This document shows positions 23,669-35,085 of a stretch of 64,000 bases of DNA, in pieces. This DNA is from Ypsolopha sequella. Its lineage: Eukaryota; Arthropoda; Insecta; Lepidoptera; Ypsolophidae. Within the stretch, counting starts at the first letter, position 1. Every line of letters starts with the position of its first letter. The notes below the pieces were generated by a model. That model made no database searches. It was not told where the DNA came from and saw nothing but the letters and a program-made list of their open reading frames with translations. Both the position numbers and the translations under genes were made by a program. The stretch lies in contig OW203998.1 of NCBI GenBank assembly GCA_934047225.1, positions 18,491,280-18,555,279 of the forward strand. The letters are read 5' to 3'.

Positions 23669-23890
23669 CGAATTCCCTGTATGACTGATCTATCAACGCC
23701 TAAACCAGACGGCTGGACCTAGAAACATGAAATTTAAACTGTAGGTTCCTTGTATGATACAAAAAAACTGTTCAAAGGGTTGCCAAGCTTTGGGATTGTA
23801 AGAGGGGTACCACGATTGCACAATTAGAGGCGAACTACTAGTACAAATCATACGAGTAATACAAATTTTCTAAATCAGCTTGGCGTTATA
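23669..23890. other. Helitron- or SINE-like scrap
   Basis: Contains 'gatctatcaacgcctaaacc' and 'agacggctggacctag', words typical of interspersed repeats, but with no clear ends. Confidence 0.3.
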
Positions 23891-24144
23891 CAACGTGTAA
23901 CAGAAAGGTGTAACCATATTTGAAGAGCTTATTGAGTCAATGGTATAGAACAACTTTTACTATGGAACAAACCCTGTACCTCGAAAAAAAAAATTAACTT
24001 TTTCATAGAAAAATGCAATGCCGGCTGAAATGTATGGAAGGGCAGATTTTGGAGATTTCAGGGTTGGCTCTATAGTAAAAGTTGTTCTATACCATTGACT
24101 GAATAAGCTCTTCAAATATGGTTACACCTTTCTGTTACACCTTG
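23891..24144. mobile_element. MITE, 254 bp, flanked by TATA
   Basis: Terminal inverted repeats of about 85 bases: left 'caacgtgtaacagaaaggtg', right in complement 'caaggtgtaacagaaaggtg', both continuing 'taaccatatttgaagagctt' and 'caatggtatagaacaacttt'. TATA flanks both ends (23887-23890 and 24145-24148), consistent with a target duplication. A solo end lies at 52960-52993. Non-coding. Confidence 0.85.
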
Positions 24145-24369
24145 TATAAACGTAGGAATTTTATAAAATTCTTGAATTTATTTAAACTATTATAAATTGT
24201 ATTATACATTTCCGATTACATATTAATATATTCAAGGGTACTGGATAATCCAAATCAGAATCAGTATTTTGAAAAAACACATACATTTATTCTGGCTTAA
24301 ACCGTATACTGAGTTAACTAATAACTTGCATGTTTATATAGAACAGGATACGGTGGTAATAATAGGACT

Positions 24370-24735
24370 TTACATATGAAATTGCTGAAATTTTCTTACA
24401 GATTCACGAGTTTATAATTACTGTAATTCAATAGCTATTCTAATTATTTGTTTTTTGTTTGAAAGTTGATTTAAAGGTCTTGTATCTACATATTTTGTTT
24501 TTATTGCCAGTTTGATTATAAAAATTCAATCTTCAAAAACAGTTCGTCCTAAATGCCATCCATTTCCATGATAAGATTCAAATTAATTCTCTGTTAGCTT
24601 AATGTTGTCTCATTCATACACAAAACAAATTACATAATTTGGATTTGTTATTCCTAAAAAAAAATGTGAAAATGTTAGTACTGAAAATTGAGTTTCCTTC
24701 AGACTCCCTATCTATAGAAAATGGCAATTTCATAT
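24370..24735 (+). repeat. Dispersed family Y, copy 2
   Basis: Same order and orientation as 18042-18455 but with only one 'aaaacagttcgtcctaaatg' unit. The segment 'ttcatatgtacggacc' after it is not shared. Confidence 0.75.
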
Positions 24736-25532
24736 GTACGGACCTTGTAATTATTGAACATTGCATTGTGTTGCAATTTTGATGAGGTACACATACACTC
24801 GGTTACTGGCACTAGATTCTAGATAAAATCACTGCGTGTAGGGTAACTAGGTGGTTTCCTCTAGAATTGCATTTTTAATTAACTATCAACTTTATTCGTC
24901 TGTAAAAAAGTTTGTTAAGCATTTTAAGTAACTTTGGTCTCTGTTATTATGATCTGTATCATAAACTTACATTTTGCCCTCCATTTTTTATTTATTTATA
25001 AATCCAATAGGCCGAAGAGACTAATATAGTGCATAAATTGCACCTTAATGCTCATTAATAAGGTTCTACAATTACAATTTTATTTGACCCACTTAGTGAC
25101 GTCAAGGAAACTATTTACGTTGGACAAACTAGGCACTTGGTGACAAGGTGTAAGATTTATTACCTTGCTTCGAAAATAAAGTGATGAAAACTAAATAAAA
25201 TTTTGTGTTTTTGTTTTTTCTGCCATCTTTTTGATACAAATAGCTATGCATTCTTAGAAAATTTTTTTTTTGCAATATTTTGCACGAAAATTCAATCCAG
25301 TGTTATGTGTTAATTAATGTAATATTTTGAGCTTTTGGTGTTATTACGTTGAAAAAACCCGATTTCCATTCGAATGTGTCATGTCCAATATACCATGGAG
25401 TAATTGGGCTAGAATCTAGATCTAGAATTTAGATTTTTATTTCACAATAACATGTAATATTATTCCCAATTTAATGAGATTACTTTTAAATTTTCTTTTG
25501 TTTTTTTTTATAGCTAACTTCGCTTGGTTATA
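24736..25532. other. No feature recognised
   Basis: AT-rich, with small T runs. Nothing coding seen. Confidence 0.4.
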
Positions 25533-25777
25533 CAGGGTGTTAAGATGAAGTTGCGGAAACCGGAAACGCGTGATAGTACTCGTCCATACGAACAACTTTT
25601 AGTACGGAGCCAACTATTAAAATGTGAAAAAAAACAGTTATTCTATACGCAAGTAATAAGACCAAAATGTACGAGATTTCTTTTTCTCGATTTCTCAATT
25701 TTTTTTTCACGAAAATTAGTTCGTTTGGACGGGTTCTATTGCCTGTTACCGACTTGCGCAACTTCATTAATACACTG
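25533..25777. mobile_element. Palindromic MITE, about 245 bp, TATA-flanked
   Basis: Left end 'cagggtgttaagatgaagtt' pairs with right end in complement 'cagtgtattaatgaagttg'. Inward both have 'gcg(c/g)aa', 'act/acc cgtcca(t/a)acgaac'. TATA lies immediately left (25529-25532) and two bases beyond the right end (25780-25783). Because the halves mirror each other, both strands hold a similar ORF starting near the ends with 'MKLRK'; these are artefacts of the palindrome. Confidence 0.8.
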
Positions 25778-28319
25778 TTTATAGGAAGCATATAAAATAA
25801 ACCACAATAAAAGAATTTTAAGTTATAATTTAAATAAAAGTTATAATAATGCCGTCATCAGTCGAAAGGGGCCAAAATATATTGTAATATTGTTTTTGGC
25901 TTTTCCTTCCAACTATAAATAAAGCTCAGTATAGAAAATATTATCCTTATTCAGTTATAAATAACCACAAACAACTATTGCATAGGAAAAACTATGTCTG
26001 TAAATCACGATTTCATTAGAAAATTATCGTCGTAATTTGTTACTCTAAGAAATCTAGGAATAGAGCTTAGACTGCAGGGTTTTGTCTTTTAGACTTTCGA
26101 TAAAGAACTGTAAATTTACTCAGTTATTAGGAAAGATTTATCATAGTTTTGACGCAAAGAACCTTTTAGCGAAAAGCTATTAATCAAGGCTTGTTCTTGA
26201 AGTAACGACGCCTAATTACTTACGATAGTTTTAAATATTAACGAGGGTTTAAGACGAGTTTTCTAAAGCAGTTTCAAACTGGTTTTATCGGGACAGAGTG
26301 GTTGCAACTTTAACTGCTGTATTTGAAGGATGCAGTCACTTAAGTACTTTCAAAACTGTGCAGAAACAAAAAAAAACTGAAGCGTGCAGGATGGCTGTTC
26401 TGGCATGTGCGGATGATTTTAAAAGGGATATTCTACGTATATGTATAAAATTTTTAGATGAAATCTATAATGATCATTTCTAATATTCCATAGTTTTTAT
26501 TTGATGAGGCATAGTCACTTTACACTTAACATCGCATGGAATTTATCATACTGTAAACGAAAGTCGCACGACTGATATTGTAAGTGAAAAATTTAATAAT
26601 GTCAGAATAATCTTCCAATTTTTTGCAGAAATATTTAACAAAGAAAAAAAGAAGTTATAATTAATGATTAAACGAATAAAATGTGACCATAATTTAATTA
26701 ACGGTGTTTTCGCAAATGCACTTGATTTACATACATCCACATGTAATACTCGCTTTATTGAACTAATATTGAGGTTAAGCCTGTACCTGAGCCTAGAGCA
26801 TGACCAACTCCAGTCTATCTAGGATTCGTTTGAAGAAACTTGGACTCTCATTGTATTGAAAAAAATATATTTGGTTTATTAATCTTTTCTCTAGGGATCT
26901 TACGTATAAACAATGTACTAAGATTTATACTTTTGTCAAAAAAAAATGTTTTGCACCCTCTTTTTTTTTGGTTTTCAAACGTTCGCTTGAAGAACGCGGT
27001 TAAGGGATCAACTTGATATTTTTTTCATAAAATAGGTAATAGAAATATGAAGGTATATCACCTAAATTCAATATTTTTTTCCCTACAAAATATTTCAGTA
27101 TTAGCTGAAAACACACCAATTTGTTGTTTCGCTGCGTGATCACTAGTATTACGCGTCCAAGAAAAAGAGGCCAAAGAGCCAACATATAATCGCTTCTATG
27201 AAAAGCAAATAAAGTCTTTGCCATAGGACTTATTGTGCTGGACGGGTAATAAAAAAAGTTGCTAGGGTATGCCATCTTCTTAAAACCTAAAATCTTTTAT
27301 TTTTATAAATATGTCATGATACCGGGTACTTGCCTGGCTCCGTCATCTTTCTATTCATTCGCGTTTTAGTGTCTCGCTTCTTCTTCAGTATTCCTTTTTC
27401 TAAGATATGGAGTCATAAGGCGAAGCGTATGCTACGCCGCCGTGCCGCCGCCATAGTGAATAGTCAGTGTAGGTAAACTGTCAAAGCCGTGAAACTATAA
27501 TTTCACTAATGAAGTTAAGTTTAAGTTTAATTAAGTTTTCAAAATCAAAAGAAATCAAAAGGTATTTATTACCACAAGATGTAAGATGTACATAGAAATA
27601 CAAAAAAATACATGTTAACTTAACTAAATAATAGTATTCCTATGCACTTATGTGGCAAAAGGAACAGTCTCAGACATGTTGCGTGTTGTGTAACAACAAC
27701 ACAACGCTGGTTTTCACGATCTTTTGTGAATCGTTTCCATTTCATGCAATATCATGGCCCAATTTTGGTCAAATTATAATTTTACGGAGCATATTTAGTG
27801 AAATTATCAATTTAAGCGTTCGGTAGAGGCATAAAATAAAATTTAGTTGCATCAAATTCGGCCCGGACCTCTCTTCAGCTTTTTTTCCTATTCCCTTTAG
27901 TTTTGGATTTTGCAGTAATAATAATTATATATTGTGTTTTCATAAATTGACTAACTTCTGTAGGAAGTTATTGTCCAGTAACTTCTATCTTCCTCGCTTG
28001 AGCGCAGTTTTCCCGTCGATTGTTTACTGAATACTCAGCTCGGGCTCACGAACCATGGCTTAACTTCAGGATACGATAACGTCTACTATCTTCATAGAAA
28101 TGCGAAGTCTATTCACTAGAAATGCTACAAAATATCTTGGTTTATTGATCATATGGAATAACTTTTGCTTCATACGTTTAAACAGCGTTCGAAATCACAC
28201 GTTAAGTATTATACTTTCGTTACCAATTTACCAATTACTTTACCAATAACGAAACGAGGAGCCGGGGACCCCTTGCCGCTTGGTTGACGACGGTCCAGAA
28301 GAACCTTAAGGCGATTACC
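25778..28319. other. AT-rich spacer with one PLE-like word
   Basis: 'gccgtcatcagtcgaaaggg' at 25851 has the CTGATGA core in complement, as in the hammerhead-like motif at 56405, but without a following stem and GAAA. The ORFs 26298-26483 (GTG start) and 27000-27275 resemble no family. Nothing else found. Confidence 0.35.
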
Positions 28320-28790
28320 ATCGCCAAATTAGCAGCTCGATATTTGTCACTACAAATATCAACGGAAACGACATTGAAATAACGTTCATATCAGCGCGCA
28401 ATGCATAGTGGCTGTTACGACGCTCGCTGCGTCCTTGAGAGGGCGAAATAGGAGAAAATTATACTTTTCACTTGGACGTGATTACTCGATTGAATAATCT
28501 TATGTTATGTTTATAGCAATAAAGTTTATCTATTTATCAAAGCATAAATGAATTCAATCGGCCAAGCCACTCAGGAGCAGTAGGGAATTTGAGGTCAAAA
28601 AACACCATTCAGTAAAAAAAAAATCATGTAGAAGTTTTGGTGGTATGAAAAAGAAAAATGTTGCATATGTTGTCTAAAAGTTGATTATTCATAATACATT
28701 TTTTCATTATTTTTGGTTTGGCCATAAACGAGGAGTAGGCTTTAGAAAGTACCCATTTGGCAATAGTAAGGCCCTTAAGGAAAAAAGCTA
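28320..28790 (-). repeat. Dispersed family Q, copy 2
   Basis: Near-exact reverse complement of 3097-3575. Its minus-strand frame reads 'TIAKWVLSKAYSSF' and 'NNQLLDNICNIFLFHTTKTS' to a stop, as in copy 1. Its plus-strand frame has 'TNINGNDIEITFISARNA' followed by a stop where copy 1 has Lys. Confidence 0.8.
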
Positions 28791-28875
28791 GATGCCAACA
28801 TAATGCTAGATCGTGCTCAATGTAGAAGTACGACAAGGAGAGCCAACTTAAACTAAATAGGAAAAGGCACAGGAA

Positions 28876-28935
28876 GATGACGTTACCCAAGATGACGTTA
28901 ACCAAGATGGCGTTACCCAAGATTACGTTACCCAA
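28876..28935 (+). repeat. Four 15-bp tandem units
   Basis: 'gatgacgttacccaa' and three single-base or near variants follow each other exactly at 28876, 28891, 28906 and 28921. The period equals five codons; on the minus strand the open frame 28624-29001 reads 'LGNVI LGNAI LVNVI LGNVI'. The frame has no recognised family and extends into family Q. Confidence 0.85.
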
Positions 28936-29649
28936 GAAGCTTAGAACCATACGGACAGTTGACTTCCTACAACAAGGCTTCGCCAAAAATGTGAACTTCA
29001 AATACTTTACCTTTTAAAGACTGTAATACATACAAGTTTCAAATTTAGTTAAATTGCAGTTCAATCTTTAAAGTAAAGAAACGTCGGGTGTCCCCTTTTC
29101 GTAAAAAAGGTAAAAAATTATCGTGGTGGACCAGATTATGTATATAATAATGTGTACGAAACGTGAGAGTTTAAAGTTATAAAATACCAAGTAATGAAAA
29201 TTTGCGTTCTGTCGCCAAAGGGTGCGAAATGTTTGTCAGGCGCTACCATTTTAGCGGCTTGTTTTTTGTCGCACTTTTTGACCTTTAAAACACCAAGTCG
29301 CGATATGATTCGTATTCGGTAATCAATTTATTTGGCAACAGATCTACTTTTCTAAGCTCGATAGACCTATTATTTTAAGATCATCGCTTTCATTAAAGGG
29401 ATGACCTATGATAAATAATTCATCCTTTATTTTAAAAACAAATTGACATTCATACCTACATTTATACATTAATTTCTAGAAAAAATTTTAAACTTTGTTG
29501 ACAAAAAATATAATTTCCAAAAACTTTGGACCCGCAATAAAATTCACGGTAGGTCAAAAATAGGAAGAAAACGTGAATATGTTTATTTATTTCCGCAAGT
29601 TCCTTTAGGAAAAGTTTTCAATATCCTGTGGCTTCATTTAAATAAACCT
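28936..29649. other. Spacer with pieces shared with 2.8-3.1 kb
   Basis: 29080-29185 repeats words found at 2820-2845 (complement) and 3005-3085 ('aatgtgtacgaaacgtgaga'), but in a different arrangement, implying rearranged copies of one element. No gene. Confidence 0.45.
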
Positions 29650-29840
29650 ATCCATTTATCACTACATCGTATAAAACAAAGTCTCTTCCCGCTGTCTGTC
29701 CCTATGTATGTATGCTTAGATCTTTAAAACTACGCAACGGATTTCGATGCGATTTTTTAAAATAGATACAGTGATTCAAGAGAAAGGTGTACGAGTATAT
29801 GTATGATACATGCCCGTGCAAAGCCGAGGCGGGTCGCTAG
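29650..29840 (+). mobile_element. Helitron-like 3' end (CTAG followed by T)
   Basis: Contains 'aaaactacgcaacggatttc' and 'agatacagtgattcaagaga', ending 'gccgaggcgggtcgctag' at 29840 followed by T. Helitrons end in CTRR next to T with a short GC hairpin just inside; 'cccgtgc...gcggg' fits. The 5' TC end was not placed. Assignment rests on end structure and similarity to lepidopteran families from memory. Confidence 0.5.
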
Positions 29841-30780
29841 TACTCGATATGATACAAAAATAAATAAAAATTACCTTAAAAGTTTATGAGGTTGAATACT
29901 CAGACCAATTTGTTCGAATCATATTATCACAATTAATTGAGTGTAGGCATACGTGTCGAGCGCTGCACTTAATTAATTATTAAAATGTATCAATTTTCAT
30001 AAATCTGTTGACGTACGAGTTGTTGCAAGTTCCGTTAATTTTAATGTAATGTGCGATATTTCAGTGTAATTTTTGCGTTTAAAATTCAATTTATGTCAGC
30101 CATGATGAGGGATGTTGACTAATTGTAAAAATGATGAAACGTGTGCAAACTTTTCAGGGTTCCCTGAACAGTTGAAAAACAATTAATTTATAATGAAATA
30201 TAATAATAATAAAAAGTATTTATTTCAGGTGTAAAAGACCCTTATTAAAAAAAAGAAATGCAATTAAAATACAAAAAATTTAGTAAAACAAGACTATAGA
30301 TATAAAAATTTAAACTAACTACGTCGATAAAATATAGTAGGTAGTCAATTAAAATTGACTACAGTCATTTCTTATCGCCGCTGCGGTGCACAGACGACCA
30401 GTGCTTGAAATAAGCACCTTGTCGTTTTTGATTATCTGAAAAAAAAAACACAGAAATTAATAAGAAAAAATTCAACTTCCATTAGGACAAACATTAATAT
30501 CACTGCTTTTCAAAAAAAAAAAAGAACGCAGCAAGAAGGATACATCATTGCATATTTATTATCACCTAATCGAAAAGATATACCGTTGTAGGCTGAAAAA
30601 GTCCTAACAATTTTAGTTAATCAATCAATCAATACACAATATAAATTGAAGTCGCCTGCCATGTCTATCTGTAAGTAGAAACTACTGTGGGGATTTTCAT
30701 TTTGTTTTCGGTTCACGAGTTAGGTTTATGTATGAATTTTGTGTAAATTTGTCTCCTGAGAGCTTCCAAGGCGTGCATAG
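29841..30780. other. No feature recognised
   Basis: AT-rich. A tract of A runs and 'aatcaatcaatcaat' near 30620. No coding trace. Confidence 0.4.
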
Positions 30781-31261
30781 CCCAAGTAGCACACAAGCAG
30801 TATAAGAAGGCACTGTACCGCTTCTTTGTTGTATAACAGCGGTTGAAGAGAGTTTGTATATTCCTTAGACTATATATAAGAGATTGTAATATCTCTTTAA
30901 GAGAAGGGTGGTATTGAAGAAGTAGAGTAGCGACGATTACGGCTTTGGAGAAACAGAGGTGTGTTATTAAGTTCTTGTACAGGCTTTACATACAATGCAG
31001 AGTTATAAATATACTAAATAGCACTATGAGATCTACAATAGCAATTAGTAAGGTAAAAGCGCTTCAAAAGAGTTACAAATATCACATATAACACTCAAGC
31101 AGTTACATGGTAGTTGTATCTAGTCTATAGCGTTAGAATCGATCTGTAAAGATCTTTTGTAGCACCTTTACCATATTAGAGTATTGTAGCTCAACATTAG
31201 CACCTAAAACCGTTTGATTGAGAAATATAACTCAAATATATGACTACAAACAGGATTAGGA

Positions 31262-33413
31262 TTAGGACGTTGACGATGACGTTGACGATGACGATGACGA
31301 TGACGATGACGTTGACGATGACTATGACGATGACGATGACGATGAAGATGACGTGACGATGACGATGACAATAACAGTAACGATGACGCTGACGATGACG
31401 TTGACGATGACGTTGACAATGACGTTGACGATGACGTTGACGATGACGTTGACGATGACGTTGAAGATGACGATGACGATGACGTTGATGATGACATTGA
31501 CGATGACGGTGACGATGACGGTGACGATGACCATGACGATAACGCTGACGATGACGTTGACGTTGACGATGACGTTGACAATGACGTTGAAGATGACGAT
31601 GACGATGACGTTGATGATGACGTTGACGGTGACGATGACGGTGACGATGACGGTGACGATGATGGTGACTATGACGATGACGATGACGTTGAAGATGACG
31701 ATGACAATGACGATGACTCTGACGATAACGATGACAATGACGATGACGGTGACGGTGACGGTGACGATGACGATGACGATGATGTTGACGATGACGATGA
31801 CGGTGACGGTGACGGTGAGGGTGATCTTAATCAATATCATCGTCATCGTCAGCTTCAACGTCATCGTCATCGTCATCGTGACCGTCATCGTCACCGTCAT
31901 CGTCAACGTCATCATCAACGTCATCGTCATTGTCATCTTCAACGTCACCGTCAACGTCATTGTCAACGTTATCGTCATCGTCATCGTCATTGTCACGTCA
32001 TCTTCATCGTCACCGTCATCATCAACGTCATCGTCATCGTCATCGTCATCGTCACCGTCATCGTCACTGTCATCGTCAACGTCATCATCAACGTCATCGT
32101 CATCGTCATCTTCAACGTCATCGTCAACGTCATCGTCACCGTCATCGTCAACGTCAACGTCATCGTCACCGTCATCGTCACCGTCATCGTCAACGTCATC
32201 ATCAACGTCATCGTCATCGTCATCTTCAACGTCATCGTCATCGTCATCGTCACCGTCATCGTCACCGTCATCGTCAACGTCATCATCAACGTCATCGTCA
32301 TCGTCATCTTCAACGTCATCGTCAACGTCATCGTCAACGTCATCGTCAACGTCATTGTCAACGTCATCGTCAACGTCATTGTCAACGTCATCGTCAACGT
32401 CATCGTCAGCGTCATCGTTACCGTCATTGTCATCGTCATCGTCACGTCATCTTCATCGTCACCGTTATCGTCAACGTCATCATCAACGTCATCGTCATTG
32501 TCATCTTCAACGTCATCGTCAACGTCATCGTCAACGTCATCATCAACGTCATCGTCATTGTCATCTTCAACGTCATCGTCAACGTCATCGTCACTGTCAT
32601 CGTCAACGTCATCATCAACGTCATCGTCATCGTCATCTTCAACGTCATCGTCAACGTCATCGTCAACGTCATTGTCAACGTCATCGTCAACGTCATTGTC
32701 AACGTCATCGTCAACGTCATCGTCAGCGTCATCGTTACCGTCATTGTCATCGTCATCGTCACGTCATCTTCATCGTCATCATCATCGTCATCGTCATCTT
32801 CAACGTCATCGTCATCGTCACCGTCATCGTCAACGTCATCATCAACGTCATCGTCATCGTCATCTTCAACGTCATCGTCATCGTCATCGTCACCGTCATC
32901 GTCACCGTCATCGTCAACGTCATCATCAACGTCATCGTCATCTTCATCTTCAACGTCATCGTCAACGTCATCGTCAACGTCATCATCAACGTCATCGTCA
33001 TCGTCATCTTCAACGTCATCGTCAGCGTCATCGTTACCGTCATTCTCATCGTCATCGTCACGTCATCTTCATTGTCATCGTCATCGTCAACGTCATCATC
33101 AACGTCATCGTCATCGTCATCTTCAACGTCATCGTCAACGTCATCGTCAACGTCATCGTCAACGTCATTGTCAACGTCATCGTCAACGTCATCGTCAGCG
33201 TCATCGTCATGGTCATCGTCATCGTCATCGTCATCGTCATCTTAAACGTCATCGTCATCGTCATCGTCACCGTCATCGTCACCGTCATCGTCACCGTCAA
33301 CGTCATCATCAACGTCATCGTCATCGTCATCTTCAACGTCATTGTCAACGTCATCGTCAACGTCATCGTCAACGTCATTGTCAACGTCATCGTCAGCGTC
33401 ATTTTCATGGTCA

Positions 33414-33479
<66 letters not shown>

Positions 33480-33480
33480 A
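31262..33480. repeat. Hexameric satellite (GACGAT/ATCGTC) that switches strand
   Basis: From about 31262 to 31826 the plus strand reads variants of GACGAT; from about 31838 to 33480 it reads the complement, ATCGTC. The switch lies in 'ggtgatcttaatcaatat' (about 31819-31836). Common variants are gacgtt, gacggt, gatgat and gaagat. A one-off phase break, 'cgtcacgtcatcttca', recurs near 31993, 32442, 32759 and 33058, and its complement near 31347, giving longer units of about 449, 317 and 299 bases. The array ends in pure CGT then CAT triplets (33415-33478). All six frames are open for long distances (for example 31353-33245 and 31930-33570), giving Met-Thr, Ser, His-Arg or Asp repeats; these are not genes. 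Confidence 0.97.
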
Positions 33481-34166
33481 CGTTGTACAACGTTATATCT
33501 TGAACTCCATAGTAACTGTTTAAGGGCTAAAAAGAAGAATTCAAGCGCTTCTGTACCCCAAAAAGAGTAAAAATACTCCATAGTACGGTGATTGTTGATC
33601 CCAAAGCGTTGTAATAGTGGTCACTAGCGCCTTTCTACTTCTTAAACCGTTTAAATGGATATAGTAAACGTCTAAGCCAGTTGTAGCAAGCCGCCATTAC
33701 AGTTTTTGATAAAGAGATTAATCATGTCGAAAAATCGATCACTTTTCTTACCTCAGGCCATAATTTAAAAAATAAACATACCCATTTTACATGTAATGCT
33801 GTAATAAAATCACAAAAAGTCCTAATGCCTCATTCGAGAAGAAATTACAAGTTAACCTAAAAAAATTATTGCACTTGAATAATATAAATGACTAAAAATT
33901 CCACGAGTTTCGCAAGCGCATGAAATATTTAGCTAAATGAATGCATATTTTGTCAGTAACCTGATGCTCGCACTAGTTTTTTACGTATATGAGTGAAAAT
34001 TCATTCCAATTATTTACCTATATCTATTCGTCCATTATTGACATTTATCCGATCACTTTTTAATCATCTAAGAACATATTTTCCTTTCACTCATGCTATT
34101 GAAAATGTAATAAAAAAACACTTGAGATTTATTTCAGTGTAACAGTCACGTCGCAATCATGTTTAA
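33481..34166. other. Unique spacer inside the satellite carrier
   Basis: AT-rich, no coding trace. 'aaagcgttgtaatagtggtc' near 33603 resembles the 'agcg/cgct' words in the unit's outer flanks. Confidence 0.4.
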
Positions 34167-34487
34167 ATTCTATTAAGGTGGTACAAGAACTTATTGTATT
34201 TCTTTTACCTCCTACAATCGCTTTTCACGCACCTTTGTATATGTGCATATTCTATTAAGGTGGTACAAGAACTTATTGTATTTCTTTTACCTCCTACAAT
34301 CGCTTTTCACGCACCTTTGTATATGTACATATTCTATTAAGGTGCTACAAGAACTTATTATATATGTTTTACCTCCTACAATCACTTTTCACGCGCCTTT
34401 GTATGTGTGCAAATTCTATAAAGGTGGTAGAAGACCTTATTATATATCTTTTAGGTCCTACAATCACTTTTCACGCGCCTTTGTGTC
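34167..34487 (+). repeat. 82-bp tandem array, four copies
   Basis: Units start at 'attctat(t/a)aaggtg' at 34167, 34249, 34331 and 34413, each followed by 'caagaacttatt', 'cctacaatc' and 'cttttcacgc'. Units 1 and 2 are almost identical; units 3 and 4 share 'cacgcgccttt' and are more diverged. The period is not a multiple of three, so the ORF at 34243-34503 is incidental. Confidence 0.95.
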
Positions 34488-34841
34488 GTTAAGGCCCGTA
34501 TAAAGTGGGCCCTTTTCGGTGTTATAGAAGTGATTGAGAAGTTCTCTATCGCTACTGTAGCGCTTGCGTATGATGGTTAAGCCGTTATAAATCTCTCTTA
34601 AGCGGCATTTGTAACGCTCATTATACCGCTTAGGTGCTACTTGGGAGATAAAGAGTTATGTATGATAATAAATATTTTTACTTTATATAAGCATTATTAT
34701 TATTAAAACTCGCGTGAGCTGACAGTTCACTTTACTTTTCAAGCCGCATGTAATAATAATAATATAATAATTGAAATAAGCTTTTTCATTGATCATTTTT
34801 ATAAATTTTATTTTATTTAATGTGTAATAAAAGAAAAAATA

Positions 34842-34895
34842 AAACATTTGATACATATTTCGACCCAATTGGGGTCGTCTTCAGTCAAATATGGA
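34842..34895 (-). ncRNA. Hammerhead-like motif in a possible Penelope-like element
   Basis: Minus strand: CTGAAGA (34878-34884), one unpaired C, a 5-bp stem GACCC/GGGTC with loop CAATT, then GAAA (34858-34861). This is the order of hammerhead ribozyme core boxes (CUGANGA, stem II, GAAA). After GAAA, 'tatgtatc' could give a minimal stem III and a UC cleavage site. The extra base before stem II and the lack of a clear stem I pair at the core mean that activity is unproven. Penelope-like elements are known to carry hammerhead motifs; the flank to about 35085 could be such an element. Confidence 0.4.
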
Positions 34896-35085
34896 TTGAT
34901 ATACAATAGGGTAAACATTAAAATGATAATAATATTGCACCTTTTGCTCTCATCTGTACGGTTAATTGATTGGTCACATCTATGGTAAAGTAGAAACCAC
35001 AGACGGGTGAAGAGGAGTAAAAGAGTGGGTCCGTTGGTCAGTGTTGTCTGTTTATTCCAGCTCCGTGTAGTGGGCACCAAGTGAC

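Larger units (their letters stand above)
30781..34645. mobile_element. Transposon-like unit carrying a satellite (3.87 kb)
   Basis: Left end 'cccaagtagcacacaagc' (30781-30798) and right end in complement 'cccaagtagcacctaagc' (34628-34645) form terminal inverted repeats, continuing with '(a/g)gtataa'. Inside lie the 2.2-kb hexamer satellite, the 82-bp tandem array and flanks with 'agcgg/ccgct' words. No transposase frame is present, so it is non-autonomous. The flanks ('gtgcatag' left, 'agataaag' right) show no clear target duplication, so superfamily and exact ends are open. Chance similarity is unlikely given 16 of 18 matching end bases. Confidence 0.6.

Noticed and set aside
25524..25791. 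Two opposed ORFs of 86 and 83 codons with similar starts
   Set aside because: The similarity follows from the palindromic MITE at 25533-25777; neither has a recognisable domain.
26298..26483. 61-codon frame 'VVATLTAVFEGCSHLSTF...'
   Set aside because: It starts with GTG, has no clear splice sites, and resembles no family; too short to call.
31262..33480. CRISPR array or regulatory CRE cluster
   Set aside because: The repeats are contiguous hexamers without unique spacers. The many ACGTCA words are a by-product of the repeat unit.
31204..33570. Very long ORFs on both strands, up to 630 codons
   Set aside because: They are translations of the hexamer satellite (Met-Thr, Ser, His-Arg, Asp, Val-Ile repeats) in all frames, with no other content.
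34243..34503. 86-codon ORF with repeated motifs
   Set aside because: It runs through an 82-bp tandem array whose period is not a multiple of three, so the repeats fall in different frames.
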